From the NCBI GenBank assembly GCA_030141605.1, contig JAQGDQ010000106.1, forward strand, positions 248,001 through 312,000: DNA of 64,000 nucleotides, written 5' to 3'. The DNA comes from Tubiluchus corallicola (lineage: Eukaryota > Priapulida > Priapulimorpha > Priapulimorphida > Tubiluchidae). This document shows, one piece after another, positions 11,905 through 23,303 of this stretch (position 1 is the stretch's first letter; every line of letters starts with the position of its first letter). A program made the position numbers and the translations under genes. Below the pieces are notes generated by a model. That model saw only the letters and a list, made by a program, of their open reading frames with translations. It ran no database searches and was not told the origin of the DNA.

Positions 11905-11977
11905 AAAAACTTACGTTAAACAAACTAGCCATCATCAACGCCGCTAGAGCCACGCTCAGAGTCGTACACACAGACAT
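11905..11977 (-). CDS. Signal-peptide exon, probably 5' exon of the Gly-rich peptide
   Basis: The minus-strand ATG at 11977 opens MSVCTTLSVALAALMMASLF, a good signal-peptide core. Two donors are possible: AAC|GTAAGT (exon end 11915, phase 0) and TTTTT|GTAAGT (exon end 11905, phase 1). Only the second joins the Gly-rich exon (7792-8045) in its Gly-Tyr frame, giving 108 residues. The first would join it in the discarded Met/Glu-rich frame or serve another exon. The join across 3.9 kb is inference; the signal peptide itself is directly visible. Confidence 0.5.
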
Positions 11978-13861
11978 TTTACAAGCAAAAACACCAGAAT
12001 TAAAACACCTGCCGATGTACGAAAGTAAAAATAGATTCCGGTTGCTAATGAATTCTACCAGTAACTAGTCTGACACGCATACGCCACTAGAAACAAACTG
12101 TCTATTGTATAATTATCCATACTCGAGTGAAACAGGCCTATCCTTCTTTGCAGTAAACCTAGTTGTGCATTGGTGCTTCGCCCTATTTAGCACAAAAGGG
12201 AAAGCGCAGTTATGTACTAACAACCATGTTCTAATTTCACAGTAAAAATGAAGGTTAAGCCGCTGATGCGGTTCTTAAAAATCGACCCAATTTTGAGTAT
12301 TTCTAAGTACTTTATTCCTGGCAGTACATTTTCCAAAATCGCTCTTATTGTAAATAGTACTTAACGCATTTTTCCAAAGGTATGATTTGCAATTTTAGAA
12401 ATTTATTTAATCGTGAGAATTAGACTGGTGCTTAAATTTTGCCCCAAATTCAAAAACCTAATCTTCGTTTTCCGGGCACAAACAAACGTGAAACGTACTG
12501 CGTCTTTTTATTTAGTTGTAGTGCTTAGCCAAGAAAAAACAAGAACAGAAACTTAAAATATAAGCATAATTTTTTAGCAGAATTGCATCATGATATTTAC
12601 AATGACTGAGGTGATTAAGTAGATTAGTTATATTAGTACGATATCAGTTTTTGGCCTATTACGTGCTAACAATAAACGGTCTAGCTATGTTTAGTTTTAG
12701 TAAGATTAGTACGGTGATACATACAACCATCATACCTACTAGCCACTATATTATAAATTAAAAGTTTACAATACTACCTAATATAACAGTAAACCATATC
12801 TAATTAAGAAGTTGTAAGGACATCCTTAATAGTGAGTCTACGGGAGATAACATAGCGCAGGGCAAATTACTTTGCTAACTCAACCTGATGCAGGGTTGAG
12901 GAGTATTTTATAGAATTTAGAATAAGCCTATTAGACAGTTCGTGGGTAATTAGACAGAACGCCAACTAATACTAGCTACAGACTTGTTCATGTAGAAAAG
13001 TTGTATGTTCGCTAATGAACCTGTTTGCTGGGGCAGATCCAAACAACCAGGGTAAGCAATAAAGATAAACACTACCTCAAGATGCGCCATACTCACTGGC
13101 GCATTTTTGACACACCGTTTCATTTTTTAAAATCTTAAAATGCTCAATATCTCGCAGATTTATTGTACAACTCATTGTCGACAATAAACATACATAAACA
13201 GCAAATCATCCGTCAAATAAAATAGAACATTGTAATTCACCATACGTATTGGTCTTTTTTCATAAATCCTCATAGCCTAATGTATTCCGTATATTACGTT
13301 CGACATGGAAGTGACATTTTTGCTTTTAATAAAAAAGTCTGATAAAATAAAAGCTGTGCGGAGTTGCACATTAATTTAATTTCCTACAATCCTAATTTCA
13401 AAGTTATTATCGACTAAACCCTGTCATAAAGTGAGGTTAGGGGAGCGTTGTCACTTAGATCTACTCGACCCACACAGACAGAATAGTCGTTAGGTTGACA
13501 GACTTAAATTACAGAAAATGCGAAAATCTATGAGCATAAAGACAGACACGCGAAATGTTCCTTGACTCGAAAGTGTAGTCTCTCTTCGCTCGCAGGCTTT
13601 TCTTTGCTTTTCGCGGATATCACGGATAAGCCAAGATTGTTAGCTTTCCATTTTACACGAAACGTTGTACACGCGAAATTTTCCTTTGCACGAAACAATT
13701 ATTAATTGTGCAGACTTGCTTCGCTTGTACACTTTGATCTTTTTCATTTCACGCGGAACGTGAATTTAACCCGCTCTTATCAACCTCGATTAGGTTACAC
13801 AACACTATGACTAGCATGTTTCAACCCTATTCGATAAACGCGTTTTTATGTCTGCTAAGCG
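11978..13861. other. Intergenic, nothing recognised
   Basis: AT-rich DNA without supported coding frames or repeats until the 32-bp array at 13862. Confidence 0.45.
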
Positions 13862-13957
13862 TCACATTGCACCTCCTAATAATAATATAAGTATCACATT
13901 GCACCTCCTAATAATAATATAAGTATCACATTGCACCTCCTAATAATATAAATATAT
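13862..13957. repeat. Three tandem copies of a 32-bp unit
   Basis: The unit TCACATTGCACCTCCTAATA plus an AT-rich 12-base end occurs at 13862, 13894 and 13926. The first two copies are identical; the third degenerates at its end. The near-identity suggests a recent expansion. Confidence 0.93.
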
Positions 13958-13979
13958 AGGAGGAGACAAAAAGAGGAAG

Positions 13980-13981
<2 letters not shown>

Positions 13982-14061
<80 letters not shown>
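13982..14061. repeat. (GA)n microsatellite
   Basis: About 40 uninterrupted GA units, 25 bp after the 32-bp tandem array. Confidence 0.97.
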
Positions 14062-14063
<2 letters not shown>

Positions 14064-14596
14064 ATTGTTGTCACTGATCGTTTAAGACACACCGGCTTTC
14101 GTTTGACTGGGTTGTTTGCACGTCCCTGCTAGATACGTCTTCAGGATGTTGGATTACAGGTACCTGGTTACTGGGTATGGTCAGCTGCAAAATCTCAAAT
14201 TTGGAAAGCATTTGCTGCGCCAAGGAATGTGAGATTGAGAAGTTTTTCTACTACTTCTAAAATAGATTCAATCCGGTTTCAGCGAAATAGGCTTCTTATC
14301 ACAATTTTAGTAACTTTTTACCAAATACGCATGATTACACGGAGAAACATTTACAACAGCAAATTTACAATGAGGTTTCTACTCAACAAGAGGAAATTCG
14401 ACGAAGATTTATTAAATATCTTTTATCATATATAACCGACAGGAAAAACTGGCAAAACACGTTGACCTTTTGCTACAACAGAAAAAATTACATGGGCGTG
14501 AATTGTGAAGGAGACAAGTCGCTAAATCGAAAATTCGGTCTTGAAATACCTCGAACGATTTTGAAACGATTTATCGTACAACAAACTATTGAACAT

Positions 14597-14733
<137 letters not shown>

Positions 14734-14909
14734 CATCCAGTCATTTCAGAATTGTTTAAATCAGTGTTATTAATGAAGTTTGGAATCTATCTGGGAAGTG
14801 TCAGCTTTAGTTCGGATATATTCAGTTGTTCCCATACCATTTATACTACTAAAGAAACCGTATCGTTTTTTACCCAGTGAAATAATCCTATTGGCCTTCT
14901 TGGACGCAT

Positions 14910-15985
14910 TAGGTAGGCAGGCACATTGTCGCCTGTTTTACATGCAATTTACTCGGATAATCTAACAAAGCAACTGCGTGAGTCAATTTTGGGGTGTCAT
15001 ATTGGCTAAATTATTGTGGAATCAGTCATATATGCCGATGATATTTCCCTAATGGCTAGTTCACATAATCATCTTAAGAAAATGTCGACAATCTGTGAAA
15101 TGGTCAGAGTGGGTCTCTTACATGTAGTAAAACTCGGTCGTTATATGTAAATAATGCAGGACATGGTGTTGGTAAAATATTTTTTGTGGTAAAACACTGA
15201 TTTGTAGGAAAAAGTCAAATAATTAGGAATTGATATAAAATCTGATAATTTTTTTAAATGGACAGTGTTATAAATAAAAGCAAATTTTATGCATTTTTGA
15301 ATTCGATATTATCAACTCTAGGAAGGAGATGTAATGAAATGGTGTTCAAAACGCTGATAACTGTACATTGTTGACCAATTTTGTTGCATGCAATAGAAGA
15401 TAATAAATACTTTTGAACAAGAAAATATTTTAAAAGTTTACTGGAACACATCCTGTAGGGAGGTTTTAATTATATTTATTTTTATTATATTTTATTATAA
15501 TTATGTTTATAAATTAATTAATTTATAACGAGAATGTGAAGGCTTTAATGAATTGCTGTGTTATTACGCCTGCAAACCCTCTAATTGATTGTAGAAATTA
15601 AATTTTTTAAAGAAAATTCAAAACTTGAGCATCGACGATATTCAATAATATTAATGTTGTATTTAACTAACGATAGTCATTGTCATTTAAGAAGAAAGTA
15701 TGGTTCATCTTTGAGGTTTGGTGACGTGAATGTTAAAAAGCTAGTTATTAATGCTTTTAATGTGTGTTTACAAGATTATCTGTGAAGGATAATTAAAAAT
15801 TAACGATATTTTTATGAACGATTATACACAATTATAGTCATTTTATAAATTGTTCATTTTATGCATACTTTTTTGTGCGTTTTTTATACTAACCATTCTG
15901 TGTTATATTTTGTGTAGAGCCTACCTATATGAATATATGGCTGTATCTATTATGGTTCGAAATAAAATAATAATAATAATAAACC
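14910..15985 (+). mobile_element. Decayed CR1/Daphne-like LINE, RT fragment and 3' end
   Basis: From 14920 the plus strand encodes GTLSPVLHAIY, the conserved reverse-transcriptase block before the catalytic loop. LTKQLRESILGCHIG follows, then IYADDISLMASS with the YADD active-site motif at 15031-15042. The frame has an internal stop (TAA at 15007-15009) and frameshifts after about 15110. About 900 bp of degenerate ORF tail follow, then a 3' end with an (AAT)n tail at 15965-15985, typical of this LINE group. No intact ORF remains, so the copy cannot be active. Confidence 0.75.
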
Positions 15986-15989
15986 AGTG

Positions 15990-17285
15990 AAGTAAATATA
16001 CAATTTTCACGTCCCTAACAAGAGTATTCTCTTGTTATTAAAAGTAGCCCTTGGCAGCAAAATGATGCAATAAATAGAGGCTGGTGTCGTCAGTACGATT
16101 TTGGACTGCCTGCAGGAGCAAGGCTAATTAAGGTGATTTAGTTTCAGCACGTGGAAAAATGAGGAGGTTTCACTTGAACAGGCAAGCTGATACCGAAGTG
16201 ATATAATTACTAAGCTTAATGGAGCCACACCTGGCATTATATAATCAATTCCAAAAAGCCCCCTTGCAAGATTTAAAGCGTAAAATGTGAGAGAAGTGCC
16301 AAGAAAATCAGCATCCACAACAAAGCCAGTATCCATTGTCACGCAAAATGGATTTCAAATAAAATCTCAGCCCTTGAAAACGATATAAGCACTTAAAATG
16401 TTCGAAATTACAGGATTGCTTGTTTTCTAAGCACAGACCGTTCTGATCATTTTTCAAGTATAAGCTACAAGTATATAGCTGTGCATGAATTTTGAAGCGA
16501 ATAATGGTATTACAATATGACAGTATCCAATGAATGAAATTCATTATTTATTATGTTTAGTCGTTTGTTAATGGCAGGGACACATGTACCCGGAAATGTC
16601 CAATTACAGCGAACGATATTTATTTATTTTAGAACATTAACACGCGTAATAAAAAGTTGCAATAACAAACTCTAATTCAGAATTTCAGACACTAATAATA
16701 CTACATACTAAAATGAAATATTTTTTCCAGATTATAAACAATAGCGCATTTGGTAAAAACCAGCAGTTCTAACAGCAGTAATTAAAGCAATCTACTGCCA
16801 GACCTGTGCAAAGCAGACTGCACTCTACAGCCGCCGAGATCTGCTGCACGCGTACGGCAAACGTCTTAGACTTGCATGTTGTACATCGCACAATGAAAGA
16901 TGTAGTCTGCATTTCAAGTTCATGTCTAATTTATAAAATAATAGTCTGATTTTAGTAGCGTCAGGCAATATCACGTTTCAATTCTTTAACTTTATTCAAC
17001 GGCAACTGGGTAAACTGGTATATAAGTAGGTGACAGTACATGAAAAAACTATTTGTGGTGTGCTAGAAAAGCTCTGCGGGTCCATGTAGTGTATCTAAAC
17101 CATAGACAGCTTTAACAATTATCTGTACTGACAATCTTTTTTCTGGTCAATAGATGACATCAGTTACTTGCTTACAAATAGAATGTTTACAACATATTTT
17201 CAGCTACGAAAATTATATTTGAACTAGGTTAGCAATGGGCGTCCTTTGATGTACGCATGTGAACAAGTAAATGTAAATAATTTTT
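15990..17285. other. Intergenic, no gene supported
   Basis: Two overlapping minus-strand frames at 16.1-16.55 kb look fairly coherent but show no domain or clean splice sites. The segment at 16.80-16.88 kb is GC-richer but has stops in all frames. Confidence 0.35.
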
Positions 17286-17520
17286 ATAATTGGTGGATTA
17301 ATGGATAATAGTTCAGCTTTTCTTTATTAATTAAATTACACATTTCAATATATTACGCATAAGCAAACATATTTTGAAGCGTATTCTGACTCATTCTTGT
17401 GTGTTGTAACAGGCTGAAGAAAGAGTCAGAAATGGTCTACGAAATATGTGTTTAGCTTCTTGAAATGTATAATTAAATTTAATAAAGAAAAGCTCAGCTA
17501 TCCATGAATTCGTCAATCAT
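17286..17520. mobile_element. MITE with about 75-bp terminal inverted repeats
   Basis: The left end (ATAATTGGTGGATTAATGGA, then AGTTCAGCTTTTCTTTATTA and CACATTTCAA) is repeated in inverted form at the right end (TTGAAATGT, AATAAAGAAAAGCTCAGCTA, TCCATGAATT). The whole element is about 235 bp with a short non-coding middle, which fits a non-autonomous DNA transposon. The superfamily is not determined. Confidence 0.75.
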
Positions 17521-19380
17521 ATTTGTTTTTATAGGCCTATTCGTAATTATGTTTGACAAAAAATCAAAGGCCATGGTGAATCTTAAATTGGCCCAAGCTG
17601 GTATCGACATGACCGGCGAGGCTGCTCATCATGACGTCTCCTTTACCTGTAACTAATACTAAAAAGAGAAATTCAAAAAACAAATATCAGTGAGATTAGT
17701 GTTACAGTAAAGTTGGGAAGAGCTGGTGATAAAGGACAAAGAAAGGGGTACCTGAAGTAGGTTTCAGAAAAATCGCCTTAAAAAATTACAGCATTTTATA
17801 CATGTATCGTACTCGCGTTGAAAGGAATTTTTGGTTGTTTTCATTTTAAATCTCCCACAATACTGTTCCGAAGTCGCTATTATACATGTCGTTCACTACT
17901 CAGACGTAAATCAGGGGAAGAAAAGGCAATGTTAAATTACGTCCCAAAAAACTTTCCATGCAAATCTATAATACTTAGCATTTCGCTTGCCTGCTGGAAA
18001 GACTTATGTAACTAGAAATAATAATTTAAAATGTTCGTACCAATTGGTGAAATGTCGTTGACTCACCCTCCAGGGTGCGCCACTCATCCCTAACCAAAAA
18101 ACGTATTTTTTATCTCATTGACAAGATGCAGTAATTTAAAATTTTACTTGGCTAGTAACATGTGTGCTCTGATTATAATTTTTAAAACGTCACGCAATGT
18201 TATCTAAACTTGTTTCAAATGACCTATCATTAAAATGGCTGCGCCTAACAGTCATCGCGGGAATTTAAATTTACAAGCTTTATACGGCGTTACTGCCGAC
18301 GCAAGCCCTGCATGCAAAAAAAACAGTACGTAAGTGATGTAAAATTTCAAGACGAATTCTTTAAGCTTTATGTAAGTGGAGTGTTTTCTTGTGCTTTAAC
18401 AAATCACAAAAGCTGATATTACTCACCTTGATAATAACCCACTCTACATGACGAGACAGGGTCATAGGCCTAGGTCACTGTAAAGTTGTGACGAAGTGTG
18501 GGCTTTCTCTCTTCTGCAGGATTCTCTCCAGTTCATTACTGAGGAAAGAGATTTAGTGGCCAAAATCGATAAACGCAATTACCTGTTTTATCTCTTTTAA
18601 TGTCTAAATGTGACAGCAAGAGATTTTCTGAACGAGTAATTTTTTCTTCTAACAGTGACAACTGTTGGAGAAAGAAAACTCAAGGAATATGACTTAACTG
18701 AGTAAATGTATACATAGACTACACTGACGGGAATTAATACCGATGAACAACATTATTCATTTTTAGTAATGTAAATCGATCACTGCTTGCTAGAGTTTAC
18801 GATCATTACTATATAATCAGTTAATTTTTGCATCAATAAACATGGTTGAACGCAATTTTAGCAAGACTAATTTCTCTGGCTGTCTAGACATACCGCAGAC
18901 TCAACAAGTTTAACTTAAAACACTGCATAATTAAGAAACGTATCTGTTAGTCCCCCAACACTGCCTCAAAGGCAAAGCCATTTAGGTTCAAGCAGTTCCT
19001 TACTAGAACCAGTCTTTTGTCTACGCTGCTTATATCTCTAAATGCTATCCATACGTAGGGGTTACTAAATTATTATTGAAACTTGACTCTATTTAACAGT
19101 TGTTTAACACTTTGTTTAACTGCTCTTAAGTCTCAAATGTGTCTTCAAGTGTAAGACCGATATATGACAAAGTTTTTATTGTATTTACTAAGCTTTTACA
19201 CCCTCAAATAAATGGACAATTTCTTGATTAGTTAGTTTCCAGCCCTATCACAAACGTTATAAATGAGTAGGTCCCGTTGTGGAGTACCGCTCGATTGGCA
19301 AGAGAGTGATGAACATGCAGTACAGAAAGAATCTAAGGTTCATCATCAGTTCTTCTACATTTTTATATTTGCAGGTTTTT
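17521..19380. other. Upstream region of the DUF229 gene
   Basis: No coding exon is supported. An acceptor (TTTATATTTGCAG, ending at 19375) shortly before the ATG at 19395 indicates that at least one untranslated 5' exon lies upstream in this stretch; its position is not fixed. Confidence 0.4.
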
Positions 19381-19394
19381 TCTGATGGAGTAGA

Positions 19395-22040
19395 ATGCAG
19401 GAAAAGTTCATAATAGCAATCCAGCTTGTACTGGCGCTGTCTCTCGTGACATTCATCTTATATGATGATGATATTTTGAACTCAGGATCATCTAGGGACG
19501 TCTCCCAGAAGCCCACGAATAGGAGAAAAAGAAGTGTGCGAAGTCTGCATCGTGAAAAAAACTCGCCTTGTCAAGCATGGAGGCTGTTTCTCCATCTTGG
19601 CTCATTAGATCAGGATATAACTTGCCGACCTCTGCGTCCAATGGCAAATGATTGTAAATATCTGAAGGAGTCACAAGTAGTTGCTGAAGAAAAGTGTGAC
19701 AAGCACTCTAGTCAATCCTATATTTACAAGATCATGTGTGTAAGTGCCACATCAAAGGTGGTTTGTGAGAGTAACTGCTCTGGACAGCCATTGTGGCAGT
19801 TGGTCAGGAATATTGGGGTACCGAGAATCGAAACATTCACTTCTGATGAAGACCTAAGTGAATTTCTGGCAAATAGCAGGTGTGATTTAACAGCTCTACT
19901 TTCGCTCAAATGTTCAACTTCAAATGTGGAAACAAGAAATTATCAGTTTTTCATGCATCAATGTCACAAGACGCTGGCTTCAAGGACAATGTCACACCAG
20001 CAACAGAAGAAACGTCATCTAATGAGGTCTTTGCGGGTGAAAAACGTTTCAGGGGAACTAGAGCGCGAAGAAAAGACGAAACCGACAGGAAATCGATCCG
20101 GATCACATGAATCATTCATGCCTAATGTCCATCTCTTATTCTTAGAGGGACAATCAAGGGGACTGTTCTACAGAAGTTTTCGCGTTACGACTGCAGGATT
20201 AGCAGCAGCTGAAGAAGCCGGCAGCGCTGTGATAAATGATTTTCTATTTCACCAGGCAATTTCTGCACGTGGAAATGACGAATTAGCTGCACTATTGTAT
20301 GGATTTATTCCACAGAAAGTCGTTGACGCCAAAATGCCACACAACCATAAAATTATAGCAAATAATTCGCTTTGTGCTCAGGTAGGAAAAGGAAGTAATG
20401 AAAATTTATTGCCGTACAGTAGCCTAACACGAAATCTGTCTTTGTGCAGGACAAAAGATAAATCTACCAACTCGCTCTACGAAAAAGCAGATAAATTAAC
20501 TTTTGATGAAAAATTCAGAAGACGTTTTCCACAGAGTTTATTAAGTAACACGAACCTGTTCTGGTTTGAACATTCGTGTGATGTGGCTTCATCTGAACTA
20601 GCCAAACTTTTGAGTCAGTTAGACGAGAATGATAATTTTCAGATACCTACATCTTGGGACTCGTTACAAGAGAGTTTTAGCGGCTCGCTGACAATGTGGA
20701 GATTTGTTTGCCAGTTAAAATCAGCAAATGACGAGCTAAAATTGCCATTAGATGTCCCTTGTGGCGTGCAAACTTTCACGGCATTATACGCCGCAGCAGC
20801 AGTTGAATCCCACGCTCAAGCAGTAACTCTTAATTATATCAATTTGCCCCTCAGTAATGAAGTCGAATTACAGCGCGCAGACGAACAGCTTAATGAAGCC
20901 ATACAACACACAACCAAAGAAACAAATTCGTGGACGGTTTTGCTAAGTGGCTTCGCGGCAAATGATCCTTCAAATTTTCAGGAAGAGTCCAGTTACGGAA
21001 GGAACGAGTTATCTAACTTAGTCTTAATGATGATGGCGTCTTCGGGTACTAACATCTCTGTGCCGCGGATCAAGAATAATACTAGAAAATTGGTGACAAA
21101 GTTAGACGTGTATGAAACTGTGCAAAGATTTCTGGGAGAAAACCCGAGGAAATCAAACAATGGGAAGTCGTATGATCTACTGGAAAATAATGTACCGCCC
21201 TTGCGCAGTTGCCAGGACATCCCCGTGCAATGGCCAAACTTGTGCATTTGCGAGGATCAGTGGGTGGACGGAAACAATGATAGTATGCAAGTTGCTTTAG
21301 CTGAATTTGCCGTTGGTCATCTCAATAATCTTATACAGGAACAATTTACCAGAACAGACAAATCGCGGCACCGCCACAGCACATGTAACAGGTTGGTAGG
21401 TTTGCAGTTCCAGAATGTTCTTGTCAAGAGGGAAAATGAAACCATTGTTACCAGTATGGATGTGATTGTACTAAGTGGAGTGAACAGAACTCATCCTGGG
21501 CTCCCCAAGTTGCAATCTCAAGATTCCTTTAGGGTAGTTTTTCGACAATGGTATGCATCAGGCAATAATCAGGCGATCGAAATGATTTCTTATAAAAGAA
21601 CAAGCGACGTGTCGGTTTATGAAAGTTGTTCTCACACAAATGTAAGCCCAGATCTGTGCATTTGTGATATTTTAACTAATCAGCAGACACTGGATAGGTT
21701 AGCCCGCGGTAAAGTTATTGTAACACAAGTGCCACCTGTTCAGTTTGGAGTGCGGACGCATTGGCGATCGATTGATCATGTCTGTTTGTTTCTAATCAGC
21801 CGAAATTACATGGACAGCGTGGTGTTTGAGATTGTGAATACATGCAATTATAAATCTTTCAAATTTTCTCTAAATGTCCGCTCGAAATATATGGCCACTT
21901 CGAGTAAATTGCCCTTCGAGCAGTTCGTTTCGCCATCTAGCGTAAAGTTTCTTGGTTACGTCCAAAAGCGCAGCTATTTTCAACAAGGATTAAATCACGT
22001 AGTAATAAAAACGAATTACAGTGTTATTCAGATTTGGTAA
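19395..22040 (+). CDS. DUF229-family type II membrane protein, probable pseudoenzyme
   Basis: One open frame of 881 codons, with an acceptor at 19375 leaving only a short 5' leader before the ATG. An N-terminal hydrophobic segment (about residues 5-24) acts as signal anchor. A furin-type RRKR site (43-46) could release the ectodomain. The Cys-rich stretch to about 190 and the block HLLFLEGQSRGLFYRS (about 246-261) align with the alkaline-phosphatase-fold DUF229 family. There the usual D-S-x-S-R reads E-G-Q-S-R. The usual SDHG region reads LLSGFAANDP (about 516-525), and the internal metal-site region (about 479-501) lacks the expected His/Asp set. LRSCQ...PNLCICED (about 612-631) matches the family's Cys-rich C-terminal motif. 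The fold therefore seems kept but catalysis lost. The family call is from memory of its motifs. Confidence 0.72.
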   Translation: MQEKFIIAIQLVLALSLVTFILYDDDILNSGSSRDVSQKPTNRRKRSVRSLHREKNSPCQAWRLFLHLGSLDQDITCRPLRPMANDCKYLKESQVVAEEKCDKHSSQSYIYKIMCVSATSKVVCESNCSGQPLWQLVRNIGVPRIETFTSDEDLSEFLANSRCDLTALLSLKCSTSNVETRNYQFFMHQCHKTLASRTMSHQQQKKRHLMRSLRVKNVSGELEREEKTKPTGNRSGSHESFMPNVHLLFLEGQSRGLFYRSFRVTTAGLAAAEEAGSAVINDFLFHQAISARGNDELAALLYGFIPQKVVDAKMPHNHKIIANNSLCAQVGKGSNENLLPYSSLTRNLSLCRTKDKSTNSLYEKADKLTFDEKFRRRFPQSLLSNTNLFWFEHSCDVASSELAKLLSQLDENDNFQIPTSWDSLQESFSGSLTMWRFVCQLKSANDELKLPLDVPCGVQTFTALYAAAAVESHAQAVTLNYINLPLSNEVELQRADEQLNEAIQHTTKETNSWTVLLSGFAANDPSNFQEESSYGRNELSNLVLMMMASSGTNISVPRIKNNTRKLVTKLDVYETVQRFLGENPRKSNNGKSYDLLENNVPPLRSCQDIPVQWPNLCICEDQWVDGNNDSMQVALAEFAVGHLNNLIQEQFTRTDKSRHRHSTCNRLVGLQFQNVLVKRENETIVTSMDVIVLSGVNRTHPGLPKLQSQDSFRVVFRQWYASGNNQAIEMISYKRTSDVSVYESCSHTNVSPDLCICDILTNQQTLDRLARGKVIVTQVPPVQFGVRTHWRSIDHVCLFLISRNYMDSVVFEIVNTCNYKSFKFSLNVRSKYMATSSKLPFEQFVSPSSVKFLGYVQKRSYFQQGLNHVVIKTNYSVIQIW

Positions 22041-22428
22041 TGTGAGATCTGACATAAAATGCTAAAATTTTTATGACATCTTATCAAAAGTCACAAATCA
22101 TTAATTCTGTTTGAGCCCTTTCTTGGCATTAAGGTTTAGAACAATTAATTGTTTTAACTAGGCTAATCAACACATTAGGAACATAGAAACTAGGGCAATC
22201 AGTTAGCCGTAAAAGTGAAGTTGTGTCCACAGGACAGAAAACACATTGCATTTAGGAAAGTTACAGTAGCTCTATTGACATTATCAATAACACATTCTGC
22301 TCACTGTTAGGTGCTACCATCTGATGGATAGTTTTGAATTACTCATTACTATAATTGTATGGCTGACTTTCAAAAGATGAAGATACACCTTTGTTCAACA
22401 TTACTTTGTTACGATGTTCATTTTTGAG

Positions 22429-22434
22429 AATAAA
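22429..22434 (+). terminator. Poly(A) signal AATAAA of the DUF229 gene
   Basis: AATAAA about 390 bp after the DUF229 stop codon. The poly(A) signal of the convergent TIKI gene lies about 375 bp further on, on the other strand. Confidence 0.5.
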
Positions 22435-22807
22435 ATGAGTAAAGCAACCAAAATAAGTGGATGTAACAGTGCAAGGTGTTATTTTATCTGCAAAATTTAA
22501 TGCTAATTGATACGCCTGCCTCCCACTTTACATGTAATCTCAACCCAAGTTGCCACTGGAGCGTACAAAAGAATACTACTGCTCTGTATTTTTTATCGAA
22601 GACGTGCTCACTGGGCCTGCATGGTGCATTAGAAATGTTCTTACTAAATTTAGTAAATGACAGAATTTATACCCAACTAGGTGATTTTGAATTTGTAGCT
22701 TTACTACCAGACTCAAACTGGTATACAAAATCAGTATTGACCTACTACAGTGCTGGCAACAATAATAACTAAAACCATAATACTCTTTTCTGATAATAGT
22801 TCAAATT

Positions 22808-22813
22808 TTTATT
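22808..22813 (-). terminator. Poly(A) signal AATAAA of the TIKI gene
   Basis: TTTATT on the plus strand, about 330 bp past the TIKI stop codon at 23141-23143. Confidence 0.5.
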
Positions 22814-23140
22814 TTTCAAATGCTGCTCTACTGTTCTTACATAGAACTGCAGAAGGACACATGCCCAATGTACACTGCTATACAGGCATAGCACAGTAGC
22901 ACTTACATTTAGTAAAGTTAAAAAATCAAACCTGACAGCATGACTCAAAACATTATACCTTAATACAAAATAAAATATTAATTACTATTTGGTATAGCAG
23001 ACAACATAACACTTATGTACAATATTTAGTAAATAGAATACTGCTTAGCATGATTTGAATACTGTACTGTACATGTATATTAACAAAATTCTCTCTCTGC
23101 AGGTTAACACAATGAACAAAGTTTGAAACTGAATGATCTC

Positions 23141-23303
23141 TTACTTTTGCCGCAAAGAGGAGTGTACAAAAATAAACGCAAATAATAAATGAATAATAAG
23201 CTGCAGCCATTTTGAGGCATGAATAGACGTGCTGTGACTAGCTGAGTTTCTCCGCTGGGAGGCATTTGAGTAATTTGGGCTGTTACCTGCCATTGGAGAA
23301 GCA
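23141..23303 (-). CDS. TRABD2: TIKI exon 8: C-terminal anchor signal
   Basis: 53 codons plus stop after GTTTTTCAG. Asn/Ser-rich spacer with possible N-glycosylation sites (NYS, NAS), then [20 protein letters not shown] and the end LRQK. The hydrophobic tail resembles the anchor region of vertebrate TIKI. Confidence 0.85.

Noticed and set aside
12800-13080. Segment with GGGAGATAACATAGCGCAG and GTTTGCTGGGGCAG, resembling mitochondrial large-subunit rRNA
   Set aside because: The two motifs are in the wrong order for 16S rRNA and the rest does not align by eye; treated as chance.
16124-16544. Two overlapping minus-strand frames of 72 and 78 codons
   Set aside because: Reasonable composition but no domain, no splice pair and no poly(A) signal.
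22476-22772. 98-codon plus-strand ORF between the DUF229 and TIKI genes
   Set aside because: It lies in the spacer between convergent poly(A) sites; no recognisable motif and no conserved start context.
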